DNA of 13,405 nt. It comes from Meira nashicola (taxonomy: Eukaryota; Basidiomycota; Exobasidiomycetes; Exobasidiales; Brachybasidiaceae). A program made the translations under genes and the position numbers. Position 1 is the stretch's first letter. Every line of letters begins with the position of its first letter. The notes below the pieces were generated by a model, which saw only the letters and a program-made list of their open reading frames with translations, ran no database searches and was not told the DNA's origin. Positions 7,880 to 13,405 of this stretch are shown here, piece by piece. The DNA lies in contig BCJU01000020.1 in the NCBI GenBank assembly GCA_001600355.1, forward strand, positions 1-13,405. Reading direction: 5' to 3'.

Positions 7880-7902
7880 TATTGTTTGTTAAACAAACAA
7901 TA
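7880..7902. repeat. Inverted repeat with forkhead-like half-sites
   Basis: The arms TATTGTTTGTT (7880-7890) and its exact reverse complement (7892-7902) flank a single A. Each arm contains TTGTTTG, and the centre reads TTAAACAAAC, close to the forkhead consensus (TAAACAA). It lies about 75 bases upstream of the TATA box of the beta-lactamase-like gene, which suits a regulatory site. Confidence 0.5.
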
Positions 7903-7975
7903 TTGCACTATTCTCCGGCTGTATTGATCGTACAATTACCGATTGATTTTCATAAGTTGTAAAAGAAACAAAAAG

Positions 7976-7984
7976 TATATAATA
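7976..7984 (+). promoter_or_regulatory. TATA box of the beta-lactamase-like gene
   Basis: TATATAATA lies 86 bases before the ATG at 8062, preceded by an A-rich stretch. Confidence 0.5.
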
Positions 7985-8061
7985 TGTTATTGTGAAAGTG
8001 TTCCTGTATGCTGAACGTCTATCACCATCTTCTCTAACTGACTCACTAGTATACTGCAACT

Positions 8062-9408
8062 ATGAGGGCTTTCATCTTATCGGCATTTCTGATAAATCTA
8101 CTTATCGGAATACACGCAAGAAGTCTACCTACTCTTCAGTCGGAAAAATACTGTCAACTACCCGAAAATGGTGCTGCATTTTCGGTCGCAGATCCTTCAG
8201 ATGTCAATCTTGATCCAATTATAGTACAAAAAGCTATAACATATGCCTCAACACATAATCGATTATCCGTGCAAATATTTAGGAATAACTGTAAAGTTGC
8301 TACAAGTATTTTAGATCCTTTAACTGATGAAGTTCCATTCAACGTTTTCAGTAGTACAAAATCGGTTATTTCTATCCTTACTGGTATGGCTTATGATCAA
8401 GGTAAATTACATCTTGATGATGCAATTGATAAATATTTACCAAAAGGACCAGGTTGGGGAGATGCAGCTCATAGAAATATTACGATTCGTAACTTACTCA
8501 CTGAAACGGCAGGATTACGAGAAGCAATTCTTGCTGAATTTGCAAGTGTTTTAATCGATCCAAATGTAGCACAAGAAGCATTAGCACAACCTTTACAACA
8601 TACACCTGGCACTCATTTCGAATATACCCAAAGAGTACCGGATTTATTATCTTTTGTTGTTCAACAGGCAATAGGGCAAGACTTACAAGCATTTGCCCAA
8701 GATCATTTATTTGGTCCGATTGGAATACCTAAAAATGGATATTTCTGGTTACATGATCGATCAGGTATCACTTATGGATATGCCCACCTTTTTATTAAGC
8801 CAAGTGATTTTGCTAAACTAGGATTATTTATGCAAAATGGAGGGGAATGGAATGGTAAGAGGCTTTTATCGAAAGATTATATCCAAAAAGCAACCGCACC
8901 AAGTCCACAAAATCCTTGTTATAGTTTTTTATTTTGGAATAATGAAGGACAACCTTGTACTGCTGCTAATATTCCAAGTACAGAAACATTGAATCGTAGA
9001 GCTATTCCTCCTGCTCCTAAAGATGCTTATGCGATGGTAGGTGCTTTACAACAAAATAATTTTATAATTCCAAGTTTAAATATGACAGTAACTTGGACTG
9101 GCGTTTTTGGAGATTATACATCCGATCCACCTCAATTTTTAAGTGCATCTCCTGGTCCACTTTATTGGGATTTTTTTGAAATTTTAATGAGGGCAGTAAA
9201 AGATGTTAATGTACCTGATGCAGGACCTTACGTTTCTCCACCTTTAGATCTCGATTTCAATCCTTCAAATTATTTGAGTGTTCCAGTACTTTTAAAAGAT
9301 TTATTTCCAAGCAAATTTTGTAATGTTGTCTTTTGTCAATCTACAATTCCTATTCAAGGTTTGATAGAAAACATTCAATCTATCGTTGGTACCGTTTTAG
9401 GATTTTAA
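8062..9408 (+). CDS. Secreted serine beta-lactamase-like hydrolase (class C/esterase family)
   Basis: This 448-residue protein has a signal peptide (MRAFILSAFLINLLIGIHA) and is probably secreted or placed in the wall. The fold is that of the serine beta-lactamase/penicillin-binding-protein-like family, whose fungal members are usually esterases, amidases or lactonases rather than antibiotic-resistance enzymes. The nucleophile motif is FSSTK with S97 and K100 (SxxK). The second motif PGTHFEYTQ (182-190) supplies the catalytic tyrosine Y188, but the usual Y-x-N is Y-T-Q. The third motif region is AMVGALQQ (324-331), where class C enzymes have K-T-G. Further family blocks are TIRNLLTETAGL, the FIKPSDFAKLGLFMQNGGEW block, and IPSLNMTVTWTGVFGD. 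N-glycosylation sequons are at N139 and N340. A tail of about 75 residues with paired cysteines (C420, C425) follows. The start is the ATG that gives the signal peptide. The substrate is unknown. Confidence 0.85.
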   Translation: MRAFILSAFLINLLIGIHARSLPTLQSEKYCQLPENGAAFSVADPSDVNLDPIIVQKAITYASTHNRLSVQIFRNNCKVATSILDPLTDEVPFNVFSSTKSVISILTGMAYDQGKLHLDDAIDKYLPKGPGWGDAAHRNITIRNLLTETAGLREAILAEFASVLIDPNVAQEALAQPLQHTPGTHFEYTQRVPDLLSFVVQQAIGQDLQAFAQDHLFGPIGIPKNGYFWLHDRSGITYGYAHLFIKPSDFAKLGLFMQNGGEWNGKRLLSKDYIQKATAPSPQNPCYSFLFWNNEGQPCTAANIPSTETLNRRAIPPAPKDAYAMVGALQQNNFIIPSLNMTVTWTGVFGDYTSDPPQFLSASPGPLYWDFFEILMRAVKDVNVPDAGPYVSPPLDLDFNPSNYLSVPVLLKDLFPSKFCNVVFCQSTIPIQGLIENIQSIVGTVLGF

Positions 9409-9607
9409 TTTCTATGTAGTTGATATGATTACGTTTAATGTTTTGTATGACAAATATTTTATAAGTTACATTTCTTACTAAGCGTTTGATACTGTAATAA
9501 TTCAGCTCCGGGCTAAACGGCGCTAAGCATTTTCTACACGCATGGACAGCGCGGACAAGATCCGAAACACTGGTCCAGCGCAGTTGATTCCCCGGCGCAC
9601 GGAGGGA

Positions 9608-9689
9608 AGATAAATAAACATACAGATAAGATTTTATTTCACGGAAAAGTTCCGATGTGTCTATATCTGAAAAAGAAGATAGATAGATA
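9608..9689 (+). promoter_or_regulatory. Cluster of GATA-factor sites
   Basis: AGATAA occurs at 9608-9613 and 9624-9629 (followed by G), and three tandem GATA units lie at 9678-9689, giving AGATAG at 9677-9682 and 9681-9686. HGATAR is the established binding core of fungal GATA regulators, including those of nitrogen catabolism and iron uptake. The cluster lies just upstream of the TATA. Confidence 0.5.
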
Positions 9690-9699
9690 CGCTGAAATG

Positions 9700-9710
9700 T
9701 ATATAAAAAG
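9700..9710 (+). promoter_or_regulatory. TATA box of the salicylate-hydroxylase-like gene
   Basis: TATATAAAAAG lies 73 bases before the ATG at 9773, the clearest TATA in the window. Confidence 0.65.
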
Positions 9711-9772
9711 GGTCAATTTTATTCCATAAGAGAGAATATTAAGAGATTAAACGATACATTTAACAAGAAACT

Positions 9773-11056
9773 ATGGAAAGACCAGATTTTAAACAATTAA
9801 GAGTTGCCGTTGTTGGCGGAGGAATTGGTGGACTTTCAGCAGCTCTTGCATTACGTAGAGCAGGACATAAAGTTAGTGTTTATGAAAGAAGAGGATTTGA
9901 CGTTGAAGTAGGAGCGAGTATTTCATGTGCTGCAAATGGAACTCAATGGCTACATGAATGGGGAGTTGATGTTCCTTCGGGCAAGCCAGTCGTTTTAATG
10001 CACCTTATCATGCGTGATTGGAAGACGGGTAAGATTTTGAATGATTATAATTTGGAAGGATATGAACGTGAATGGGGAAACGTTTATAACATGTTCCATC
10101 GTCAAGATATGCACAAAATGTTATTGGACGCAGCAACATCTCCAGAAGGAAAGGGTACACCATGTGAAGTTGTGGTTGATCATATTTGTNAAAGTGTAGA
10201 AGTAGATGCGGGAATNNTTCATTTCGAGAACGGNAANAGTGTTGAAGCAGATNTGGTAATTGGNGCAGATGGAATTCGCAGTAAAGTTCGTGAAGAAATT
10301 GGAAATANAACTTCAAAAAAGAGTGCACCACAAACATGTTATCGTGTAAACGTAAGCAAAGAAGAAATTGAACGTTTAGGANTAGATTGGGCAGCTGATC
10401 CTGCAATTCAATTTTGGGGTGGTTATCCACAAGAAGGTTTATCGCAATACTATAAAGTTGTCATGTCACCTTGTGCTGGTGGTGATATCGTTTCATTTTA
10501 TCTTTTTATGCCAACTCAACTTACAAATCATCAAGAAGAAGGTTTCGTTTTTGCTGAAGCTCCAGTTGAGGAAATTTTGGTTGGTGCTTATAAAGATTTA
10601 GATGAACGTTGTCGTACTTTGATAGAACATAGTGTCGAACGTAAACCATGGCGTTTATACATGCATGATCCTTACAGTAAATGGTATAAAGGAAAGACGT
10701 GTATAATCGGAGATGCAGCAAAGCCAATGATGCCACATCAAAGTCAAGGAGCTTGTCAAGCTATCGAAGATGCAGCCGCATTAGGAATCATCTTTTCTCC
10801 AAAGTATGCTCAATATACACATAATGTTAGTGATGGCCTTGCATTATATCAAGCAATTCGATCTCCAAGAGGAACACGCGTTCAAGATGCAAGTAAGAGA
10901 GCTTTGGAAAACTTGAATGAACGAATCGGATTTTCTTCTTTAAGTGCTCCTGAAGCTGCACTTGCAACAAAAGAAAATAAACTTACAGTTGATGAAATGA
11001 ACAGATATGATATGCATTCTCATATCGCTAGTCAAGTTGCTCTAGAAAGTCATTGA
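9773..11056 (+). CDS. Salicylate-hydroxylase-like FAD monooxygenase
   Basis: This 427-residue single-component FAD monooxygenase belongs to the PHBH-fold group (salicylate hydroxylase/6-hydroxynicotinate monooxygenase-like). These enzymes hydroxylate aromatic rings, sometimes with decarboxylation, using NAD(P)H and O2 in the cytosol. The FAD-binding motif VAVVGGGIGGLSAALALRRAG starts at residue 12 (GGGIGG 15-20), with the ribose-binding E38. The DG motif reads GADGIRS (164-170); codon 164 is GGN, glycine whatever the unknown base. The GD motif is CIIGDAAKPMMPHQSQGACQ (310-329), followed by AIEDAAALG. The length is normal for the family. Ten N bases lie between 10190 and 10382; one codon is NAA, so an open frame requires that N not to be T. 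AATAAA overlaps the stop (11056-11061), a possible poly(A) signal. The gene is convergent with the FMO-like gene. The exact substrate cannot be read from the sequence. Confidence 0.87.
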   Translation: MERPDFKQLRVAVVGGGIGGLSAALALRRAGHKVSVYERRGFDVEVGASISCAANGTQWLHEWGVDVPSGKPVVLMHLIMRDWKTGKILNDYNLEGYEREWGNVYNMFHRQDMHKMLLDAATSPEGKGTPCEVVVDHICXSVEVDAGXXHFENXXSVEADXVIXADGIRSKVREEIGNXTSKKSAPQTCYRVNVSKEEIERLGXDWAADPAIQFWGGYPQEGLSQYYKVVMSPCAGGDIVSFYLFMPTQLTNHQEEGFVFAEAPVEEILVGAYKDLDERCRTLIEHSVERKPWRLYMHDPYSKWYKGKTCIIGDAAKPMMPHQSQGACQAIEDAAALGIIFSPKYAQYTHNVSDGLALYQAIRSPRGTRVQDASKRALENLNERIGFSSLSAPEAALATKENKLTVDEMNRYDMHSHIASQVALESH

Positions 11057-11337
11057 ATAAATAAAACAAACTTCTATACTGTATATATTTTGGATTAATT
11101 CGATTATACTTTATTTTATTTATTCGATTTCCTATATCGTTGATTCTGTTTGAGTTTCATAGAAAAAAACAAGAAAGTCAAATTTCCCTTCTGAGTTTAT
11201 TAATCTTAAATGAAATGATCAAACGATTTTATAAGACATGTAACTGTTTTCTCCATTGTTATAATATCACTTCAAGATAAGTAGTATAATCATAAACATA
11301 ATTTTAATTCGAAGCAAACGTACAAAGATAATGGTCA
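11057..11337. terminator. Shared 3' region between convergent monooxygenase genes
   Basis: These 281 AT-rich bases separate the stops of the salicylate-hydroxylase-like gene (+) and the FMO-like gene (-). They hold AATAAA at 11060-11065 for the plus-strand gene and several TTTATT runs (about 11110-11125), which read AATAAA on the minus strand. No gene and no clear hairpin terminator are seen, as expected for RNA polymerase II genes. Confidence 0.4.
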
Positions 11338-12894
11338 TTATGGATAATATAAAGGTCTTTCGGTCATTTCTGCTTCTTTCTCTAATTGAGCTGCAAGCTT
11401 TTGTGATAAACCAGAATAATAAGTTGGATTGATGGGAAGTACCCATTGCAAAAGTCTCTTGGAGGAGCTAATGTTAATTTGTGCTTCATCTAATACCTCA
11501 TCAATGGAATGCATAGAGAATGGAACGACATTTGTTCCATTTGAATGTTTACCTTGACAACGAATTTCAAGCCATTCAAGCTTTTCTTGCGTAATTCTCT
11601 TTTGTTCTTCTAAAGGTGGAAGCATACTTTCGCCTCTAGCTAAATATGCACCTATCCATAAAGCTCCTGCTTCTGAACTTGTTGCAGAGAATAAAGATGA
11701 TCCAAAACCGTTGAATGTTAAATCTGGAACGTCAAATGGCTTAATGTGTCTATACATGAACCAATAACCTCTATGATCCACAAGCTTTTTAGCAATTTCA
11801 TCTGGTAAGAACGAGGGCGGCTTTTGATGAAATCCAGTTCCGCAAAGAACTAGATCTGCAGGAATGAATGAGCCACTTGAAAGATAAGCTCCCCATTGTT
11901 TTGGATCGGAAGGAGAGGGTGCCAATTTGACGATATAATTATCCCTCTTGATGGTAAGCTTACCTTCTCGTACTTTATTATATAAACCTTCAGTAGAAAG
12001 ACTGATTGTACTCTGAGCAACTGTTTCGAACGGTAATCTTGGCATCATATCGATTGATTTNAANCCTAANTGACCTGCTATAACCCATTCAAGTGAATTC
12101 ATNAANCCATTTCGAACTGTTGATCCGATTGAAGTTTTATGGAAAAAGCTTTCAATGAAATTTGTCGGACGAATATATTCAAAAAGTGCTTCTCCCATTC
12201 GAGTTAATAAAAGCCATTTGTANGTTAATCCTCTAATCTTTCTTGGAACTTTCCAAATTAATCTTCTGGCAACTAAAGTTACACTTTTTGCTCCAGTTCC
12301 TTCTTCTGCTGCAGCATTAGCAACATCACATGCAGATTTACCNTATCCTACCACGACTACATGTTTATTCTTTAAAGTTTCATTTGAACCTACTGCGCAT
12401 GTATGTTGTACTTGTCCACCTTGTGCTTCAAATTCTTCCATTCCGTCAAATCGAGGAACATCACCATCACTAAAGATACCTGTACATACGATCACATGAT
12501 CTGCTTCGATTGTTGAATGTGAATTNTTAATTGTTAAAATCCAAGGTATATTTGCTGAAAGTGGATGAGCTCCTCCTTTACGTTGAACTTTGATCACTTC
12601 TGTATTAAGTTTAATCATTTTTTCCATTTGATTCTTTTCAACATATTGTTCTAAATAAGCTTGAACTTGACTTCCATTTGGCCATTGATCNTAANTTTTT
12701 GGCATTGGTAAATCTGATAAACAATATGTATCTTTTGTGTTTTGTGTATGTAAACCTGGATAACGTCTTGATGATGACCAAACTCCTCCAACATCAGAGC
12801 ATTTCTCTAATACTATACATTCATGACCAAGTTCACGTAATGTTTTTGCTGTTGTTATTCCCGAGAATCCGCTTCCAATGATTGCAATACGCAT
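11338..12894 (-). CDS. Flavin-containing monooxygenase (FMO/Baeyer-Villiger-like)
   Basis: This 518-residue class B flavin monooxygenase uses FAD and NADPH to insert one oxygen at N or S atoms or next to a carbonyl. The FAD motif is IAIIGSGFSG (3-12), followed by LEKCSDVGGVWSSSRRYPGL (29-48). WPNGSQVQAYLEQY is a typical fungal FMO segment. The NADPH motif VVVGxGKSACDVA (180-192) follows; codon 184 is TAN, so tyrosine if the frame is open. The region that should hold FxGxxxHxxx(Y/F) reads QGGQVQHTCAV (159-169), a partial match lacking the final aromatic. LVLCGTGF (348-355) matches the late 'ATG(Y/F)' element. Eleven N bases blur residues 67, 68, 123, 184, 224 and 263-278; codon 68 is also TAN. 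The length is normal. No membrane helix is convincing. It faces the hydroxylase gene tail to tail and shares a divergent promoter with the next gene. Confidence 0.85.
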   Translation of the reverse strand: MRIAIIGSGFSGITTAKTLRELGHECIVLEKCSDVGGVWSSSRRYPGLHTQNTKDTYCLSDLPMPKXXDQWPNGSQVQAYLEQYVEKNQMEKMIKLNTEVIKVQRKGGAHPLSANIPWILTIXNSHSTIEADHVIVCTGIFSDGDVPRFDGMEEFEAQGGQVQHTCAVGSNETLKNKHVVVVGXGKSACDVANAAAEEGTGAKSVTLVARRLIWKVPRKIRGLXYKWLLLTRMGEALFEYIRPTNFIESFFHKTSIGSTVRNXXMNSLEWVIAGXLXXKSIDMMPRLPFETVAQSTISLSTEGLYNKVREGKLTIKRDNYIVKLAPSPSDPKQWGAYLSSGSFIPADLVLCGTGFHQKPPSFLPDEIAKKLVDHRGYWFMYRHIKPFDVPDLTFNGFGSSLFSATSSEAGALWIGAYLARGESMLPPLEEQKRITQEKLEWLEIRCQGKHSNGTNVVPFSMHSIDEVLDEAQINISSSKRLLQWVLPINPTYYSGLSQKLAAQLEKEAEMTERPLYYP

Positions 12895-13029
12895 TTTTGA
12901 TACTTTTTAGAAGAAAAGATTTGAGACAATTAGGGCAGTGACAGGATGAAGAAGACATAAATGGTCTATATATATGTATATTGTCTGCAGCTCATTAAAC
13001 AATTTAAAGTTTTTTCTTCGGTGTAGGGG

Positions 13030-13115
13030 CGCTGCGCAGCGTACCTTATCACAACTCTCTTCTTCTGATAGGACTGATAAGGGAAGCCTTTAGCGTGATT
13101 CGTCTGCGCAGCGTA
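13030..13115. repeat. GC-rich palindrome and 12-bp direct repeat
   Basis: CGCTGCGCAGCG at 13030-13041 is a perfect 12-bp palindrome. CTGCGCAGCGTA occurs exactly at 13032-13043 and 13104-13115, 72 bases apart. The core GCGCAGCG is shared with the spacer at 3353-3400. Their position in the middle of a divergent promoter suggests binding sites. Confidence 0.5.
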
Positions 13116-13260
13116 GTGCTTCGTTATCTGAATGCATCTTCTTATCACGCATAACATCCGCGCCTAAATGCCGAGAAGTTTAAGAGGAAAAAGAAGCGGA
13201 AGGGTTCCGGTAAGATGAATGAGAAAGGATATAAAGGAAGTCTCGCGCATCGCTTGATAA
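13045..13260. promoter_or_regulatory. Cluster of GATA-factor sites in the divergent promoter
   Basis: HGATAR-type sites are at 13045-13050 (CTTATC), 13066-13071 (TGATAG), 13075-13080 (TGATAA, then G), 13124-13129 (TTATCT), 13141-13146 (CTTATC) and 13255-13260 (TGATAA), on both strands. Rough base-composition reasoning would expect about one in this length of AT-rich DNA. Confidence 0.45.
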
Positions 13261-13295
13261 TTATGAATATATCTCCTAATCGAATCTTTACCACG

Positions 13296-13405
13296 ATGAC
13301 AAGTCTACAACGTCCACATATTGATGACAAAGGAAGATGGCGTTTCTTTGGAGGTGATTTGATTGCATGGAAAGTTGGTCAACAAGGTGATTCATTCACT
13401 TCTGC
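13296..13405 (+). CDS. 5' end of an unidentified gene
   Basis: An ATG at 13296 with A at -3, 66 bases after a TATAAAG, opens a frame that runs off the window (36 complete codons: MTSLQRPHIDDKGRWRFF, then GGDLIAWKVGQQGDSF). The composition and codon use look coding and like the neighbouring genes. An in-frame ATG at 13263 would add 11 residues (MNISPNRIFTT), but it lies only 33 bases from the TATA, so it is less likely to be in the mRNA. There is no signal peptide and I do not recognise the family. It shares its promoter with the FMO-like gene, so the two may be coregulated. Confidence 0.6.
   Translation, partial: MTSLQRPHIDDKGRWRFFGGDLIAWKVGQQGDSFTS

Larger units (their letters stand above)
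7400..8061 (+). promoter_or_regulatory. Spacer and promoter of the beta-lactamase-like gene
   Basis: No gene is seen in these 662 bases. They contain the adhesin 3' region, a small GC patch near 7660-7700, GCAGACAA at 7705-7712, a 23-bp near-perfect palindrome at 7880-7902, and the TATA at 7976. Two short upstream frames start within the likely leader: ATG 7984 (stop TGA 7993-7995) and ATG 8008 (nine codons, stop TAA 8035-8037, in the same frame as the main ATG). Confidence 0.45.
9409..9772 (+). promoter_or_regulatory. Spacer and promoter of the salicylate-hydroxylase-like gene
   Basis: These 364 bases hold no gene. A GC-rich block at about 9505-9605 contains GCGGACAA at 9551-9558 and GCGCAG near 9578. 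GATA-type sites cluster at 9608-9689, and the TATA is at 9700. The order of GC block, GATA cluster, TATA and ATG suggests a regulated promoter. Confidence 0.5.
12895..13295. promoter_or_regulatory. Bidirectional promoter between the FMO-like gene and the partial gene
   Basis: The spacer separates the start of the FMO-like gene (minus, 12894) from the plus-strand partial gene. TATATATA at 12967-12974 lies 73-80 bases from the FMO ATG, and TATAAAG at 13230-13236 lies 66 bases before ATG 13296. TTGTCTGC at 12981-12988 is GCAGACAA on the FMO strand. The 12-mer CTGCGCAGCGTA occurs at 13032-13043 and 13104-13115. Six GATA-type sites lie between 13045 and 13260. No other gene is supported here. Confidence 0.55.

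Noticed and set aside
8062..9408. Antibiotic-resistance beta-lactamase
   Set aside because: The fold matches, but the enzyme is a fungal secreted protein with altered second and third motifs; hydrolysis of beta-lactams is not supported.
10008..10430. 140-codon open frame on the minus strand
   Set aside because: It lies wholly inside the salicylate-hydroxylase-like gene, antisense to conserved motifs, is kept open partly by N bases, and shows no domain.
784..11056. A single bacterial-style operon
   Set aside because: Each gene has its own TATA and mostly long spacers, eukaryotic features dominate, and one gene has a spliceosomal intron.
12155..12499. 114-codon open frame on the plus strand
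   Set aside because: It is antisense to the NADPH-binding part of the FMO-like gene, whose motifs are clear, and has low-complexity composition.
13145..13330. 61-codon minus-strand frame
   Set aside because: It is antisense to the TATA box and first codons of the plus-strand partial gene, and has no domain.
1..13405. Transposon, viral remnant or CRISPR array
   Set aside because: I saw no transposase, reverse transcriptase or capsid-like frames, no long terminal or terminal inverted repeats, and no regularly spaced direct repeats beyond those listed.

Overview
This looks like nuclear DNA from a compact-genome fungus, probably yeast-like and probably Dikarya, from a draft assembly with scattered single-base N calls. 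The evidence is fungal protein families (a GLEYA-type adhesin, a fungal secreted beta-lactamase-like hydrolase, salicylate-hydroxylase-like and FMO-like flavoenzymes), monocistronic genes each with its own TATA box and long AT-rich spacer, and a spliceosomal intron in the first partial gene. Seven long genes are open from ATG to stop without introns. CTG codons fall where leucine fits (for example the ALPIY motif of the acetyltransferase), so the standard code applies and a CUG-Ser yeast is unlikely. The adhesin layout (repeats first, GLEYA domain last, no visible GPI signal) resembles fission-yeast adhesins, but I cannot place the organism below Dikarya.

Layout, left to right: the 3' end of an unidentified gene with one intron (3-337, +); a zinc-free MDR-family reductase (784-1899, +); a GNAT acetyltransferase (2004-2837, +); a membrane-anchored PHBH-fold FAD oxidoreductase (3583-5172, +); a 1.16 kb spacer; a secreted Thr-rich repeat/GLEYA adhesin (6332-7399, +); a secreted serine beta-lactamase-like hydrolase (8062-9408, +); a salicylate-hydroxylase-like FAD monooxygenase (9773-11056, +); convergent with it an FMO/Baeyer-Villiger-type monooxygenase (12894-11338, -); and, divergent from that across a 0.4 kb shared promoter, the first codons of another unidentified gene (13296 onward, +).

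Together the genes read as an accessory region rich in redox enzymes: three FAD monooxygenases of two folds, an NADPH enone/alkenal-type reductase, an acetyltransferase and a secreted hydrolase. This would suit breakdown or detoxification of aromatic or cyclic compounds, or tailoring of a metabolite. No backbone synthase, transporter or transcription factor is visible, so a dedicated pathway is inference. The spacers carry the less expected signals: GC-rich GCGCAGCG palindromes in two spacers, a GCRGACAA motif upstream of five genes, GATA-site clusters in front of the two convergent monooxygenases, an 11-bp repeat at a 21-bp period, and an inverted forkhead-like palindrome. I found no tRNA, rRNA, transposon or CRISPR array.
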